A stretch of 64,000 nt of DNA from Entonaema liquescens (Eukaryota; Ascomycota; Sordariomycetes; Xylariales; Xylariaceae). The translations under genes and the position numbers were made by a program. Of this stretch, positions 48,047-59,876 are shown one piece after another (the stretch's first letter is position 1; each line of letters opens with the position of its first letter). The notes below the pieces were generated by a model. That model saw only the letters and a program-made list of their open reading frames with translations, searched no databases and was not told the origin of the DNA. Location: NCBI GenBank assembly GCA_902805475.1, contig CADCSX010000023.1, positions 1,922,001 through 1,986,000 on the forward strand, read 5' to 3'.

Positions 48047-49831
48047 ATGTCGGCTTCAAGCCAATCTTCAACAAGTCCCGCTGGTATCGTTGACCCTCTT
48101 GACCTTTTCGACTTTCGTGAGTACGATTCGGGGCCGTACCGCTCAACTTCAACATCAGCTTCCCCAACCGCAACCACAACCACAACCACCAAACCCCAAT
48201 TTGCTGGGACTTCAGCAGCAGTAGCAACACCAAGTACCTTACCGACAACACAAACACTGTCGGGGCCTAGTCATCAGTATGATCAGTATAAGCAGCAGAC
48301 GCCTTTTGTTCCAGGAGCGCTTGCCAGTACCATTGCTATCAACAATACCAACCAGGTTCCCGGTTACGCTTTAGACTATATGCCTCCAGAGGTTGGTTCA
48401 ACCGAAGACACGTTCGACTTCAATACCGTGCCCACGCATAATAATATGATTGCTTCGGATATGGACCTCGACTTCGATTCTCAGGCGGACCCTTCCTTTT
48501 CTTCGAGTCAACGATTAACCCCAACGCAATCGGGGAGAGTCTCAAGCAACGACGTCGCCGATTGTTCCAAGTCAGACGAGTAACGTTGGGAGGATGTACC
48601 CCGGTATGCACCAACAGGCCGCATTAGCAAAGGCACAAGCGCAGCAGAGGCAGCAGCAGAATCTCATTCAACAGAGACAAAACCAGGCGAAGCAGCACCG
48701 TTCTAAGGCTCCGATGCCCTCGGATCCGATCGTGGAGCAGAAGATCACTCAACTTCTTAACTCGATGAGGTCGAAGGCTGGTGCCAGTCCTGGCGATTCA
48801 GCTGATGGCTCTCCTCTCCTCCAGTTGCCCAGGCCCAAGAAAGAAGAGGATGAGATGGATGAGGATGAAAGACTTCTTGCAAGCGAAGAAGGAAAGAAAC
48901 TCAGCAGTAAAGAAAGACGTCAATTACGCAATAAGGTTTCCGCTCGGGCTTTCCGGTCAAGGAGAAAGGGTAAGATGTAAAATCAGCTCAGGGGTAACGT
49001 TGTGCTAATATTATAACAGAGTATATCACTCAGCTCGAGGCCGAGATTGCAAATAAAGTAACTGAAAACGGCGACCTGCGTGCTCAGAACCGCGCTTTGA
49101 TCGAGGAGAACAGACGTCTCACCGACCTTAGCCGGATGTTACTCTCCTCACCGTCATTCTCTAACTTTCTAGATAACCTGAGTTCCTGCCCCCCCGCTCT
49201 TCTTCCTCAACAGCAACAGGCACAACCTGAGCAGCGGCAACCTGAACCCCAAGTTCCCAAAGATGCCAATCCTTATTGTGCGGGTCAACAGAACCAACAA
49301 CACCAGCAGATTGGAATGGTTATGATACCCGAGCAACCGATAGACTTTTCTATGTTAAACATAAATTCCGGAGAGTTTGCCTACCAACCTAGGGTCTATG
49401 CGGTTTTGGAAACACCGGAGATTCCTGTTATTGACACGGAAGCTTTGGCTGGCAAGGGATCGGGTTTCATGGCATCTTTCTCGTCGGATGTTGAGAAGAA
49501 TGGAGCTCCCGTGCTAGAGATTCCGGAACCTGTGGACACTGCTGTCGAGCCAGAAGTATCTGAGAACTCCACCGGAAGCCTTGACGGTGATATTTACGAT
49601 GATGAGACTACTGTTACATCATGGACGCCTGCGGAGCTGAATACAGAAAATCTCGCTGCAGTAGACGTCTTTGGCGGTATCGAACCTGAGAAGGCCTTAG
49701 CCAGGTATGAACTTGTCGACGCTTCAGATGAAGATACCGTTGCTATTATCGCCGCAAGAAGGGTGGAGCGTCTCGCGGCCAGTCTTGAGCCAGTCCTGGC
49801 CAGGTTAAACATGCTTAGTATTGGATTATAA
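48047..49831 (+). CDS. bZIP transcription factor, 577 aa, two exons, with one frame break
   Basis: Exons 48047-48969 and 49020-49831; the intron (donor GTAAGA, acceptor AACAG) splits the basic region so that RSRRK/EYITQLEAEI is formed. The basic region KERRQLRNKVSARAFRSRRK is followed by a leucine-zipper heptad series (ITQLEAEIANKVTENGDLR, LIEENRRLTDLSRMLL). Flanks are low-complexity: Ser/Thr-rich N terminus, Gln-rich segment QAQQRQQQNLIQQRQ and a Gln/Pro segment after the zipper. The first frame (from MSASSQSSTSPAGIVDPLDL) stops at 48583, but the next frame carries the conserved MYPGMHQQAALAKAQAQQ without a start of its own; removing one G from GGGG at 48532-48535 joins the two. The RQLRNKVSARxFRxRRKEYI pattern is a filamentous-fungal bZIP class related to Metarhizium MBZ1; that sub-assignment is tentative. 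Confidence 0.85.
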
Positions 49832-51609
49832 GTTCTACAAATACCCTGTGGTTCCATCTAAGTTCATTGTTTAAGATTCGATGTCTGGCGTTTGGGATGG
49901 GGAATTTGCATTATAGGAGAAAAGGGACGGCTCAAATAGGCTTCATCACCACATACATTGTTTACTTGATTGACTCTACTAGTATCAGCTTCGAGAGGGT
50001 TGGGTTTACGAGGCGCTTCGGAAGAGCGCTACTTATGAGAAACAAGAATTGAAGGGCATGGTGACCTACCGGGAGCATTTAGTGTTGGGTATAATAGATG
50101 GGATAAGTAGGTAGGTAGCTAGTGTTTTTCAAAGCTAAAGAAAAACAATAACAATAACAAATATTGACATCCAGACTCAGTATGGTTTATAATCGGTCGT
50201 TCGTCTGAATTTAGTAGTTACAAGGGTGTTTTAATTTTTCGGGAGTCCCGGCTGCTCCACAAAGTCGGTAGTTAAATGTATCTCGATGGAAAATCGTGGG
50301 TTAGGTATATTATTTGCTTGAAAAAAAACCGAGCTCGAGAACTATTCTAATTCTAATCGGATCTTATTTTTCTCTTCAAATATTCATCATCTTATCGTAT
50401 TACAAGTTTCATCACCGTGCACATACGAGTCTCGGTCCCGCGTTCAAAACCGATATCATGAGATATCTACATATTTATATGTAAGGTCAGACATCGGATC
50501 ACCTCATCTCATCTTTAGACAGAAAAAAAAAAAAAAAAAAGACACCGAGAGATAGTAAGGATAAGGTGTGTATGGTCAACGGCGATTGGATTGGTTCGCA
50601 CCCACTGCTGAGTAAAACGTCGACAATGACCGAAGGCTGCTTACCAAGAAACAAAAAGAAACAGAATCCTCTTAACGAAACCCCCTCCTCCCCTTTCGTC
50701 CCTCCCAAGCCAAGATCTAGCCTGTTTCGTACTTGCCTATGGGGTTACACCACCTCACGTGTCGAGGAGTAGCATTCGTTGGTCACGTAGCACATGGGAA
50801 AGTCCTCGCAGCTGGTAGGGCTCATCGTATATCGTATGCTGTATGCTGTATGCTGTGTGCCCGTTTTGCGGTGAGCCGCTATAATGTAGATATGTTATAA
50901 ATCCTCACGAAGCCCCCTTGTTCCGGGAACGATAACGGATATTACGCAAAAACGGGCTTTGTGCTGTGACGGCATTATCCTACATGGTCCGCACCGAGAT
51001 ATCCTATCATCCGAGGATTACGAGTCACGATCTTTTTTTTTTTTTTTTTTTCTCTCTGTTTCACTCATCGAACTTTTTTCATCGGTGGCGGAATCGGGAG
51101 CTGGAAAAATACTAAGCATTGGATATTATCCTTCCTTGTGTCACTTGCGATAAGGTCATGTTTTATATCGAGGCTGGCTGAGCCGTTGAGGTAACTTATA
51201 TGTTAAGCTTTATTTCTTATTAGTCAGTGCTATAATTCTACGCTTTGTTTCGAAAACATAGATCGTCCCACGTCGCCTTTTCGGATTTTAGAAACCTTTA
51301 TGAATGGTTGCTCGCTTTTTTATTAAACCAAACCAAACAAAACGAACCCAAACTACAACTGTCAACGCGCGTGAGATGTGGTACCAGTAAAGGAAGGATG
51401 CCCGACTTGGCCCGGTTCCAATTAGTTCAGGTGTTCGACATAGTAGGTGATAGATCCGCCGGCTCTCATATCATTACAGATCTAGGACCTTATCTGCTTA
51501 TGGATGGATTTTCTTCAGCTCTCACCCCCTCAGAAAAAAAAAATACCCCATTAAAGGCAACGTTGGTCGGGCCTCGGGTACCGAAAAGGTGACATCAGCA
51601 CAGGGAAGA

Positions 51610-51625
51610 TCGCGCGAGCGCGCGA
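51610..51625. repeat. CpG-rich inverted repeat
   Basis: TCGCGCG-AG-CGCGCGA, 7-bp arms with a 2-nt spacer, in otherwise AT-rich DNA and about 340 bp upstream of the DUF3533 gene. Confidence 0.6.
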
Positions 51626-51650
51626 CGGAGTTAAGTTATTAGACTAGCTC

Positions 51651-51674
51651 GTTATGCCGTTATGCCGTTATGCC
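51651..51674. repeat. 8-bp tandem repeat, three units
   Basis: GTTATGCC repeated three times without interruption. Confidence 0.9.
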
Positions 51675-51964
51675 GATGTAGATTATGTATACTATCTCCT
51701 TTCGCGAAGGCGATCTGAAAGGAATAGTAAGCTTGTTTTTTTTACTTTTAGTATGAAATGACGGCATTCGGTAATTTGGATCTGTGGCTCATACCCGTCT
51801 TATATTATATCCGAACCTGAGCCCATCGTAGAGTCGTAGCCTTATATACGTGAGATGCTCTCTGCCGAGGGTTCTCCGCTAATAGAGCAACCCGCCAACT
51901 CCTTTGCTATTAGACACATCCCCTACCCATGGTCTAGTTTTAAAGAGTAGACAGTAGAAACGAG

Positions 51965-54009
51965 ATGGCGCTGCGAAACAGGCCCTCCGACATTTCCTTT
52001 ACGAGCCCTGTATTGAGTGCTCGGGATGACCCCCGCGGACCAGAGACGATCGAGACGAGTTGGTTGAGATATGCAACTGATACGGAGGACTCCGATGGCA
52101 CGATTTTACAGGGACCCCCTCCTAGAGAGAACGACTTTGTTGAAGATGCAGGTGAACGGTATGAAGAGCCGCACCGGAGCGCCGGGTTTTGGGATCCGAG
52201 GATGGATAAGGTCCGGCGAGAGGTTGTAATTAACTGGCTTCGAACGCGTTAGTCTCAACCTCAGCGGCTCTTTCGCGGAGCACCACCAGGCTGACCGGAC
52301 TGTCTAGTTTTGATGCTCATGACGTTTATCTTGGCGGTGCTGTCTATGTACTGGGGCGTGCTCACACACATCGACGGGAACATCCACAACCTCATAGTCT
52401 ACGTGGTCGACTTTGACGGACAGGTTGCGCCGTACGACGACGTGACGCCGCTCGTGGGACCGACTATAACGGAAATAGTGCAGCAGGCTATCGATTCGCC
52501 GGTGAGGCGGAAGTTGGGGTATAGCATCGTGTCACCCGACGAGTTCGGCTACGATCCGATTGCAGTGCGACAGGCCGTGTACGACTGGGACTGCTGGGCG
52601 GCTATAATCGTCAACCCCAACGCCACGGCGCTGTTGCAGGAGGCTGTCGCGATAGGAAACTCGTCCTACGATCCCACGGGTGCCATCCAGTTCATCACTC
52701 AGTCCGCGAGACAGGAGACTGCTACCCTCAACTACATCGTCCCACTGATGAATGCCCTCGCTTCCCAATTCGCAGCACGGTTCGGCCCGACGTGGACGCA
52801 GAATGTCATGTCGAACTCGTCTCTCGACAGAGACGTGATTGCTAGAGCACCCGCGGCCTTGAGTCCAGGTGTCACGCCCCTATCCATCGATCTGCGTCCT
52901 TTCGGCCCGTCTACGGCTACACCGACGGTCAGCATCGGTCTGATCTACCTCATCATCGTAGCATTCTTCTCCTTCACCTTCTTCCTGCCCATCCACATGG
53001 TAAGTTACGACCTACTGTTACTCAAAACCGACCGACTTGTCCCGGGACGAATCGGGCCGGCGTCTTGTTACAGCTCCTCCCGTCAGGCGTGCGCATACAC
53101 ATGGACTAACTAACTTGTCTTTCGTAGCAATTCATCATTCCCAAGGGCCACCCGCCGCTGCGCTTCTGGCAGCTTATTGCGTGGCGGCTTTTCGCGACGA
53201 TCGTGACGTATTTCTTGGTGTCGCTCATTTACTCGTTCGTGTCGCTTGCTTTCCAAATCCCCTTTTCGAATCCGCCGGCGTCGCCTACCGAGCCGGCGAT
53301 CAACCCCACGGCGTACGGCCGAGGCTCGTTTGTCGTCTACTGGATGGTAAACTTCATCGGCATGTGCGCGCTGGGTCTCGCCTGTGAGAACATGGGCATA
53401 ATCATCGGGCAGCCTTGGACGGCTGGCTGGCTCATTTTCGTAAGTTCCACCGGTTGAACATTTTCCCCCTTTCTGCGTTCCACGGATTGCCTATCTCGTC
53501 CCCAAGTATGCTCCTGTGTTCGTGGGGACGCGGTTTTCCACCCGTGTATCCTACTACTGTCTAATTTATAAAGCCCCTCCCGAAAACCCCCGCGAGGTTT
53601 GAAAGGACCGAAAAGAAAAAGTTTGCTAACTTGCGCCCAGTGGGTTATCACAAACGTGTCCACGGCCTTCTACGCGATCGAGCTGGCGCCGGGGTTCTTC
53701 CGCTGGGGGTACGCCTGGCCCTTGCACCACATCGTGCAAGCGAGTCGCTCGATCCTGTTTGACTTGCACTCGGAGATCGGGTTGAACTTCGGAGTGCTGT
53801 TCGCGTGGGTCGCCATCAACATAAGTCTGTTCCCCATCTGCTGCTACATCGGGCGGTGGCGGCAGGAGAACGGTCAGCGGAACGGCGAGAGGGCTGCCGA
53901 GTCGTACACGGTGTTCGACGCCCGAGCCGAAGGCCAGAAGAAGGTCGTGCCGAAGGAGAAGGGCGCGTTACCGCCGGTGAGGAAGAGGGGGTTCATGAGA
54001 GGTATATAA
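51965..54009 (+). CDS. DUF3533 membrane protein, Sng1 (nitrosoguanidine resistance) family, 551 aa, four exons
   Basis: Exons 51965-52247, 52308-52999, 53128-53439, 53641-54009; donors GTTAGT, GTAAGT, GTAAGT; sum 1656 nt in frame. After a hydrophilic N terminus (MALRNRPSDISFTSPVLSAR) comes TM1 (LMTFILAVLSMYWGVL), then a ~200-residue extracytosolic domain starting NLIVYVVDFDGQVAPYDDVT, with YDWDCWAAIIVNPNAT. A block of about five membrane helices follows (YLIIVAFFSFTFFLPIHM to IGLNFGVLFAWVAINISLF) and a short basic C tail. This is the DUF3533 layout of yeast Sng1, a plasma-membrane protein conferring nitrosoguanidine resistance and linked to phospholipid asymmetry; the exact transport or regulatory activity is not known. 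Codons are more GC-rich at third positions than in neighbours. Confidence 0.88.
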
Positions 54010-55478
54010 AAGAATAAGAAGAGTATATATATATGTGCCTACTTAGGTTGGGTACCGTTTGGATGGATATATACCCTATACCCAATATTGTATTGCATTT
54101 TGAGCATATGGCTAGCGGGCATTGAGTTAGACTATTAGAATAAGCATCAACCAGAATAGATCAGATTAATTCAAGCTTTTCATCCGAAGAGCATGTCTAT
54201 GTGATATAATAGCACGAGAACAAGCAATCGCTTCGGCAATGCTAGAACGATATGTTTAAATCAGAAACGACGGTTTTCTTTAGTCTATACCGTGAGTTTG
54301 GGTGCCGGCATGTCTGTTTAACAATTCAATTTCAATAAATGTCAGTCCGGCGCCAGGCGTTTAATAGCCCCAACGGTGTTCCGTAGCGCAGACCCTAAAA
54401 CACCCAGATGACCTCCTAATTCACACTTATGGCTGCAAATATTAGGTACCTAGCTAACAATAAATCCTTCATGGGAGTAGTGTGAAGTTTATCGCTTCAT
54501 GTTACCTATTTTACGCAATTTATTTGAAAATAATGTCCTCATTAGGGATCGGGTTGTTGTGTTGTCGAGTGAGTAACAAGTGAGTAATGGGTTTCTCTTA
54601 ACACTATTGGCGTCTCGCTTGGACTCATCTTTTACAGGAAGAGTTGAGCGGTGCCGAGTCTGTGGCGTTCGAACTACAGGGAGCAGGGACGTCATGAATA
54701 TAAATTTGAAAAAAAATAATTTTTTTTTACCTTAAAAATTAAATCTAGTTCCGGCCAACCCTGAGACTAAGAAAATATAAAATATATTATTGCGAAGTCA
54801 AGCGCTGTGTATTCCTATCAGCGATATAATGTGGGAAGATATTTATAGGTACAACCCTAGATATATGTCTATAGTCTATATCAGTCATATTAATTCATAC
54901 AATTTACCTCGCCAAGGTGTCTGTCAGCAGGTATGAGGAGACTTGGTTGTGAAGTTGCAATGTAAGTATGAGTATAACCCGAAAACTGTAATAATTGATG
55001 AGACCAATTCTATATCTAAGGTAATGACATGGATGTAATTCTAATATTTCCTATAGTTATCGCTAAGTATGAACGTTTATCACAATTGCCGCCCTACTAT
55101 TAAATCCTGTTCATATCAGGTACTCTAAGAAGTAGAAATAGGAACCTCCTCCAAGTGGACCAAGAAGAATAGCAACGAATCGCAATTAAATTACCCAATG
55201 AAGATGCTATGCGAGCATATCGACTAGTCAATCCGCTATCGCAGCTTCGGCCCCTCACGCCGGTATTATAGAAATCCTTATCATCTAGTCGGGCCACTCC
55301 TTCGGCTGCCCCGCAGGGATATCATAGGGAGGGTTCGGTATTATACGATGATTATAAATATATGCTATATGTATCTTTGAATCAAAGGTGATTTATTAGT
55401 CAATACGTATAATTTATAGAAAGAAGTACTATATACCTTAGGTACATATCCTACCTTGGATATATTATCTTTGAAGTG
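54010..55478. other. Intergenic, AT-rich
   Basis: No supported gene. Strongly AT-rich around 54700-54800, with A8/T9 tracts at ~54709-54728. The right end is the presumed promoter of the FAD oxidoreductase gene. Confidence 0.5.
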
Positions 55479-56987
55479 ATGCAGACCGAGAAGATAACCT
55501 TGCCAGTGGCTAAGCCATGCGTGTCATTCTGGCAACAGACTACACGTTCTTTCCCCTACTTACATGCAAACCAGAACGAATCAGTTCCGAAAGAGTCCAA
55601 ATATGCCATTATCGGCTCTGGTATCTCCGGTGCTCTGACTGCTTACGAGTTGATTCAGGGGGGCGTGCCGGCAGGGGATATAGTCATTTTCGAAGCACGA
55701 GAAGCTGCCAGCGGAGCAAGCTCAAGAAATGCAGGACATGTGCGACCAGGTTAGACCAATACTATTATAACCCTAGGAATTACATATACTGATAAATAAC
55801 GAGCATAGATGCATTCCGTGGGTTCCAGGTCTACAAGCAATTGCATGGCTCGGACCAAGCGCTCAAGATCATCGCTAACGAGAAGCTCGTCTTCCATAGG
55901 GTGAAGGACTTCGCAGAGAAGCATGGAGTGCAATGTGACTTCAACCCGACGACTACATTTGATGTATGCATGACGCAAGAGTTCGCTGATTTCAACGCAC
56001 GCAGTTTCAAGGAGTATCAAGAAGCCGGGGGTGATGTCTCTCATATTAAGTTCTACGAAGGGGAAGAAGCACGGAGAGTCACCCGCGTACAGAAAGCGGT
56101 TGCTGCTTATGAATGGCCGGCTGGGTCGAGCCACCCGGCGAAATTGGCTCAATGGCTTCTTACACAATCTATAGAAAAGGGCGTCCGGCTCTTCACTCAC
56201 TGTCCAGTTACTTCGGTTACCAAATCTACCTCCTCAGCTGCTGGCCAGGTTTCTTGGGACATACAAACACCCCGAGGCACGACGGCGGCCTCGACGGTGA
56301 TTCACTGCACGAACGCTTTTGCACCTCACCTTCTCCCTCAGCTCACACCATTCATCACACCCAATCGCGCTCAAGCACACGCCTTCGTTCCTCCAGCTTC
56401 GCTCAACTCGTCCAATATCCTACCGAGCACCATGTCCCTAAGATATTCGTTGAAACACTTCTACTCCGTCGCCCAGCGGCGGCCAGACGGGATCATCATT
56501 CTCGGCTCGCCAATTGCAAACCCTAATATCAGCCAATCGGCAGCAGCAAGTCGTCTGGTCCCTGATGATGGCATCTTCAACGAGGAAGTAAGGGACGATG
56601 CGGTCAGCAACTTCGAGGCTTGTTTCCCGGAGTGCGAAAAGGGGAAGCTAAGTTACGGAGAAGGGCTCTTACATACGTGGACTGGCATCATCGGGATGAC
56701 GACGGACTCAGTCCCGTTTGTGGGTAGCATAGAAAGTCTGCCCGGGCAGTGGGTTTGTGCTGGGTTTAATGGCCATGGTAAGAATACCGCAAAGAACACT
56801 GATCTCGTTAACTATAACTAATGCACGTTCCTATTTAGGCATGGCTAGGATATTTACCTGCGCACCAGGAGTCGCGAAACTCATACTTGGGGGCTCGTGG
56901 GATGACACAGGATTGCCTGAGTGTTTTAATATAACAGAAGAGCGCTTAGAAAGGCTTCAAAAAGGGGTTCCCGGGTCCGTATTTTGA
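55479..56987 (+). CDS. FAD-dependent oxidoreductase (DAO family), 462 aa, three exons
   Basis: Exons 55479-55749, 55809-56777, 56839-56987; donors GTTAGA and GTAAGA; joins in frame. Residues ~43-70 form the dinucleotide fold YAIIGSGISGALTAYELIQG (GxGxxG) ending in the acidic strand IVIFEARE, followed by ASGASSRNAGHVRP, the second FAD-contact motif of D-amino-acid-oxidase-like enzymes. The C-terminal block LLHTWTGIIGMTTDSVPFVG and WVCAGFNGHGMARIFTCAPG is the third FAD-contact region. Enzymes of this fold oxidise amines or amino acids; the substrate cannot be told from sequence. No signal peptide or peroxisomal SKL-type end (C terminus is PGSVF), so probably cytosolic. The first ATG of the open exon is used. 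Convergent with the CorA-like gene, 233 bp between stop codons. Confidence 0.88.
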
Positions 56988-57220
56988 GCAAGTAGCATAG
57001 GTAGGTAATCATAACTACCTCTCAAGAGAGTACATAATATATATAAACTCATGGACCCATGACTAGATTTAGTAGTAAGGCGTATATTAAGCCTGAATTA
57101 TCAATTTGAGATTAGTATTCTATGTTTCTCTATAGTGGCTGGCCATACTGTATTGTATATAAGGCAGTGAGATGTAACCAATCTCGATATAATCAACTTG
57201 GTATCTTGAATAGCAATTGT

Positions 57221-59876
57221 TTAAACAGCAGATTCATCCTCCTTTCGTATCCGTGGCCCTCTAGCAAACGAAATCTGTCTGAACCGCATAGCTCCATCCC
57301 CAAATTCACCTTCGCGTTCCGAATCGGTTGTGGCCTCCTTGTCCTTACCTACGTGGGTGTAGGCTAGACTCGGTGTTGGTATATGCTTGGAAAGACCCAG
57401 ACCAGATACGGAGCTGGAAGGCATCGGGGCACGACTTTGTGGCCTATTAACGTCAAAGCTCGACACCTTCGTAGGTCCGGTTCCTGGTTGAGATCGCGCG
57501 CCCGGCGTCTTGCCGAGAATCGTACTGTTAGATGTACTCCCGGCGCCGCTGCGGCTAAGCACGCTGAAGAAGTCCTGCGCGAAGGTAGTTTCGAGATCGC
57601 GGGGACGACCGTCGGTAGTCCAGTACCGCTCATCGCTGAGGTCGGTGCTAAGATGGCGGCGGAAATATCGGTCTTGGTTGACCCACCACGCACGCCACCC
57701 GCCGACGATGAGCAATGTAAGGGGAATTGTGAAAGCCCAGTAAATCCAAAATGAAGGCATAACTATAGGATGGGGCCAACCCTCGGGCGCATCCTCAGAT
57801 ATAGCCGGGTCGCCTGCTGTGCCTGTCTCCCAATTAAACATCGACACGCCGAACAGCGTGCCAATGTATTCTCCCGGTAGAAAGAGGGCGGTGATTACGG
57901 CCAACGCTTTCATCGAAGAGCTGTCCCTTGTCGATGCTACTGCCATGCGCGCATTAAGGTTGTTATCCTCTTGCGCCATCTTCGAGTAGATGATATCAAT
58001 CTGGGCTCGGCAGCGTAGTTCTGACATACGCCGGTCTGTCTCGAGCGAAGTACAAAGCCGCCACGTGCAGTCCAGGTATTGCCTGATCTCGTGCCAGTGA
58101 ACGGTGAGCTCGTCATCGAACTCTTCGGCTTCCTCTTTCTTGAGCTCACCTCTGGCTACAGCCTGAGCCCTCATTTCCTTTATGCGCATGTCTAGGTCGT
58201 CACCAGCCTGGATGATGAGCTTCAACGCGCGTTCCATCCACCTCAGGGTATCAAGTAATTGGATAGCCCCTTTTAGCACATCGTGCGCTTCCTTCATCAG
58301 GTGGATCGTCTGCGGGGGTACATAGTCGGGGTCATAGTAACTAGCCACTTCTGGCGCAGGCGAAGGCGTACCATTGCGAGAGAATTCACTGCTTCGCTGC
58401 CCGCTTCCAACCTTGGACTCAACCATATCTTTAAGGTTCGTCGAGAGACGTTTCAATGGCTTGAAGTGATGTTGCTTCTCTCCTTGGTGATTCCGCCACC
58501 AAGCCTGAGCGTTGGCTCGTCCTATAGTGCCTGTCACTGCGTCGACGTGGGCCTCGAGCTCCAGTACTTCGGCATTGTTGGCATTCACTGCTTCTTCAGT
58601 GCGGAAAAGCTGTACTTGGAGAAGGACAACGGGCAACACGAGCGGGTGAGACCACCTTGCCCTACAAGAGTCTAGCCGACGCTCATATTCATCAAGAGCG
58701 TCCTCGGCATGCCATCTAGTATCGAAAGACCGCCGTATGAGAGCAGTCGTTGTTTTAGTCCTCAGTTTGTACGCCATTGAGAGGAAGTCATATGGCGGCT
58801 GGGGACTAGAAGAGAAGCTTAATGTTAAGTCTGGATGCATGTTAGCACATGCTTTGAATAAAATAAAAATGAAAGAATGGTACAGGTCCATCCCGCTATT
58901 CTGATAAGACTTGTGCTGCTGCTGCTGTTCACTTACACATTGTCTCTCTTCTCGAGTCCCAGAATGATGATTCAAGTGTTACCCGCTGCAGAGTTGGCAG
59001 GGTACCAGAGTGCAATCCTAGAGATTCATAATCATCCACAGTGAGATACAATCCATCAACTGTACTATTCGTATTATGCTGTTCATCCGAATCCGGACGA
59101 ACGCGTCGATGGGCAATTCTATTACCAGTTCTGATTAGCCTTTGATCTTAATAAAAAGTCCATGCTCCGAGTAGGACCCAGTAATGTTGGCTTGGAATTG
59201 AGGATGGGGTATAGAAACGGTGATATATACTTACATCTGTCGCACTCTCCCTTGAAGTAAGTTTCTTCCCTTAGGCATAGGAGTGAAATTGCCCTGCGTG
59301 TGAACTCCACTCAATCAGCCTATATTCTTTTACTGCTTGGGGATGTACTCCATGGCTCGTCCTTTAGTCCCGGTTATAGGCGACTGGCTCAACTATCTTC
59401 AAAAGATAAGAAATGCAGCATTGGCGTAGCCATGTAAAGTTCTTTCTCACCTCGTCATCCAAGCCGTGCCCATGCCTAATCGCATCTCGAAACATCCGTA
59501 CTGCATCTTCTCCTTCAGACATGATGCTAGGAGAGCGGGTCTCATCGCTATCTTTACCCGGCCCGAAGACAGCATACTCGTGGTATGAAACGCGAGTTTC
59601 CTGGCCTGTTGGTAGAAGAATGTCGCGTGCGAGCTCGCGGAGGTCGAAGTTGAAAAGGTTAAGCTCATCGAGACGGGTCCGCTGGTGCTGTCTCCCCGGG
59701 CTGTACGTAACTGAAGAGAGGGGCCCCATTCCAGGAACCAAGCTGCCACGCCGGGTACTAGATGCCGTGCGGTGGGAACCTTCCCTCCGACTCGGAGGCC
59801 CGGCTACAGCGGCAGCTTGATGGCGGGACTCGCTAAGAGCCATGTCCAGCTCGTCGAGGTTGTAATCTGTATTCAT
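57221..59876 (-). CDS. CorA-like transporter-domain protein, 758 aa, four exons
   Basis: Exons reading leftwards: 59876-59451, 59293-59235, 59118-58937, 58830-57221; sum 2277 nt, in frame, donors GTGAGA, GTAAGT, GTAAGT. The 59-nt exon 2 (NFTPMPKGRNLLQGRVRQI) is inferred from frame continuity. N-terminal ~220 residues are polar with DELNLFNFDLRELARDILLP; residues ~230-520 are helical; two closely spaced C-terminal membrane segments follow, ALAVITALFLPGEYIGTLFG (~531-555) and FWIYWAFTIPLTLLIVGGW (~578-602); then a Ser/Pro-rich tail of ~155 residues. This is the CorA fold plan, but the GMN signature after the first helix is replaced by VSMFNW, as in other divergent fungal CorA-like proteins. Metal transport is therefore unproven. 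Start chosen at the first ATG, MNTDYNLDELDMALS. Confidence 0.75.

Larger units (their letters stand above)
49832..51964. other. Intergenic, low-complexity rich
   Basis: No supported gene. Contains 18 A at 50523-50540 and 19 T at 51033-51051, about 490 bp apart, a GTTATGCC x3 repeat at 51651-51674, and a CpG-rich palindrome TCGCGCG-AG-CGCGCGA at 51610-51625. Presumed Sng1-like promoter at the right end. Confidence 0.5.
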
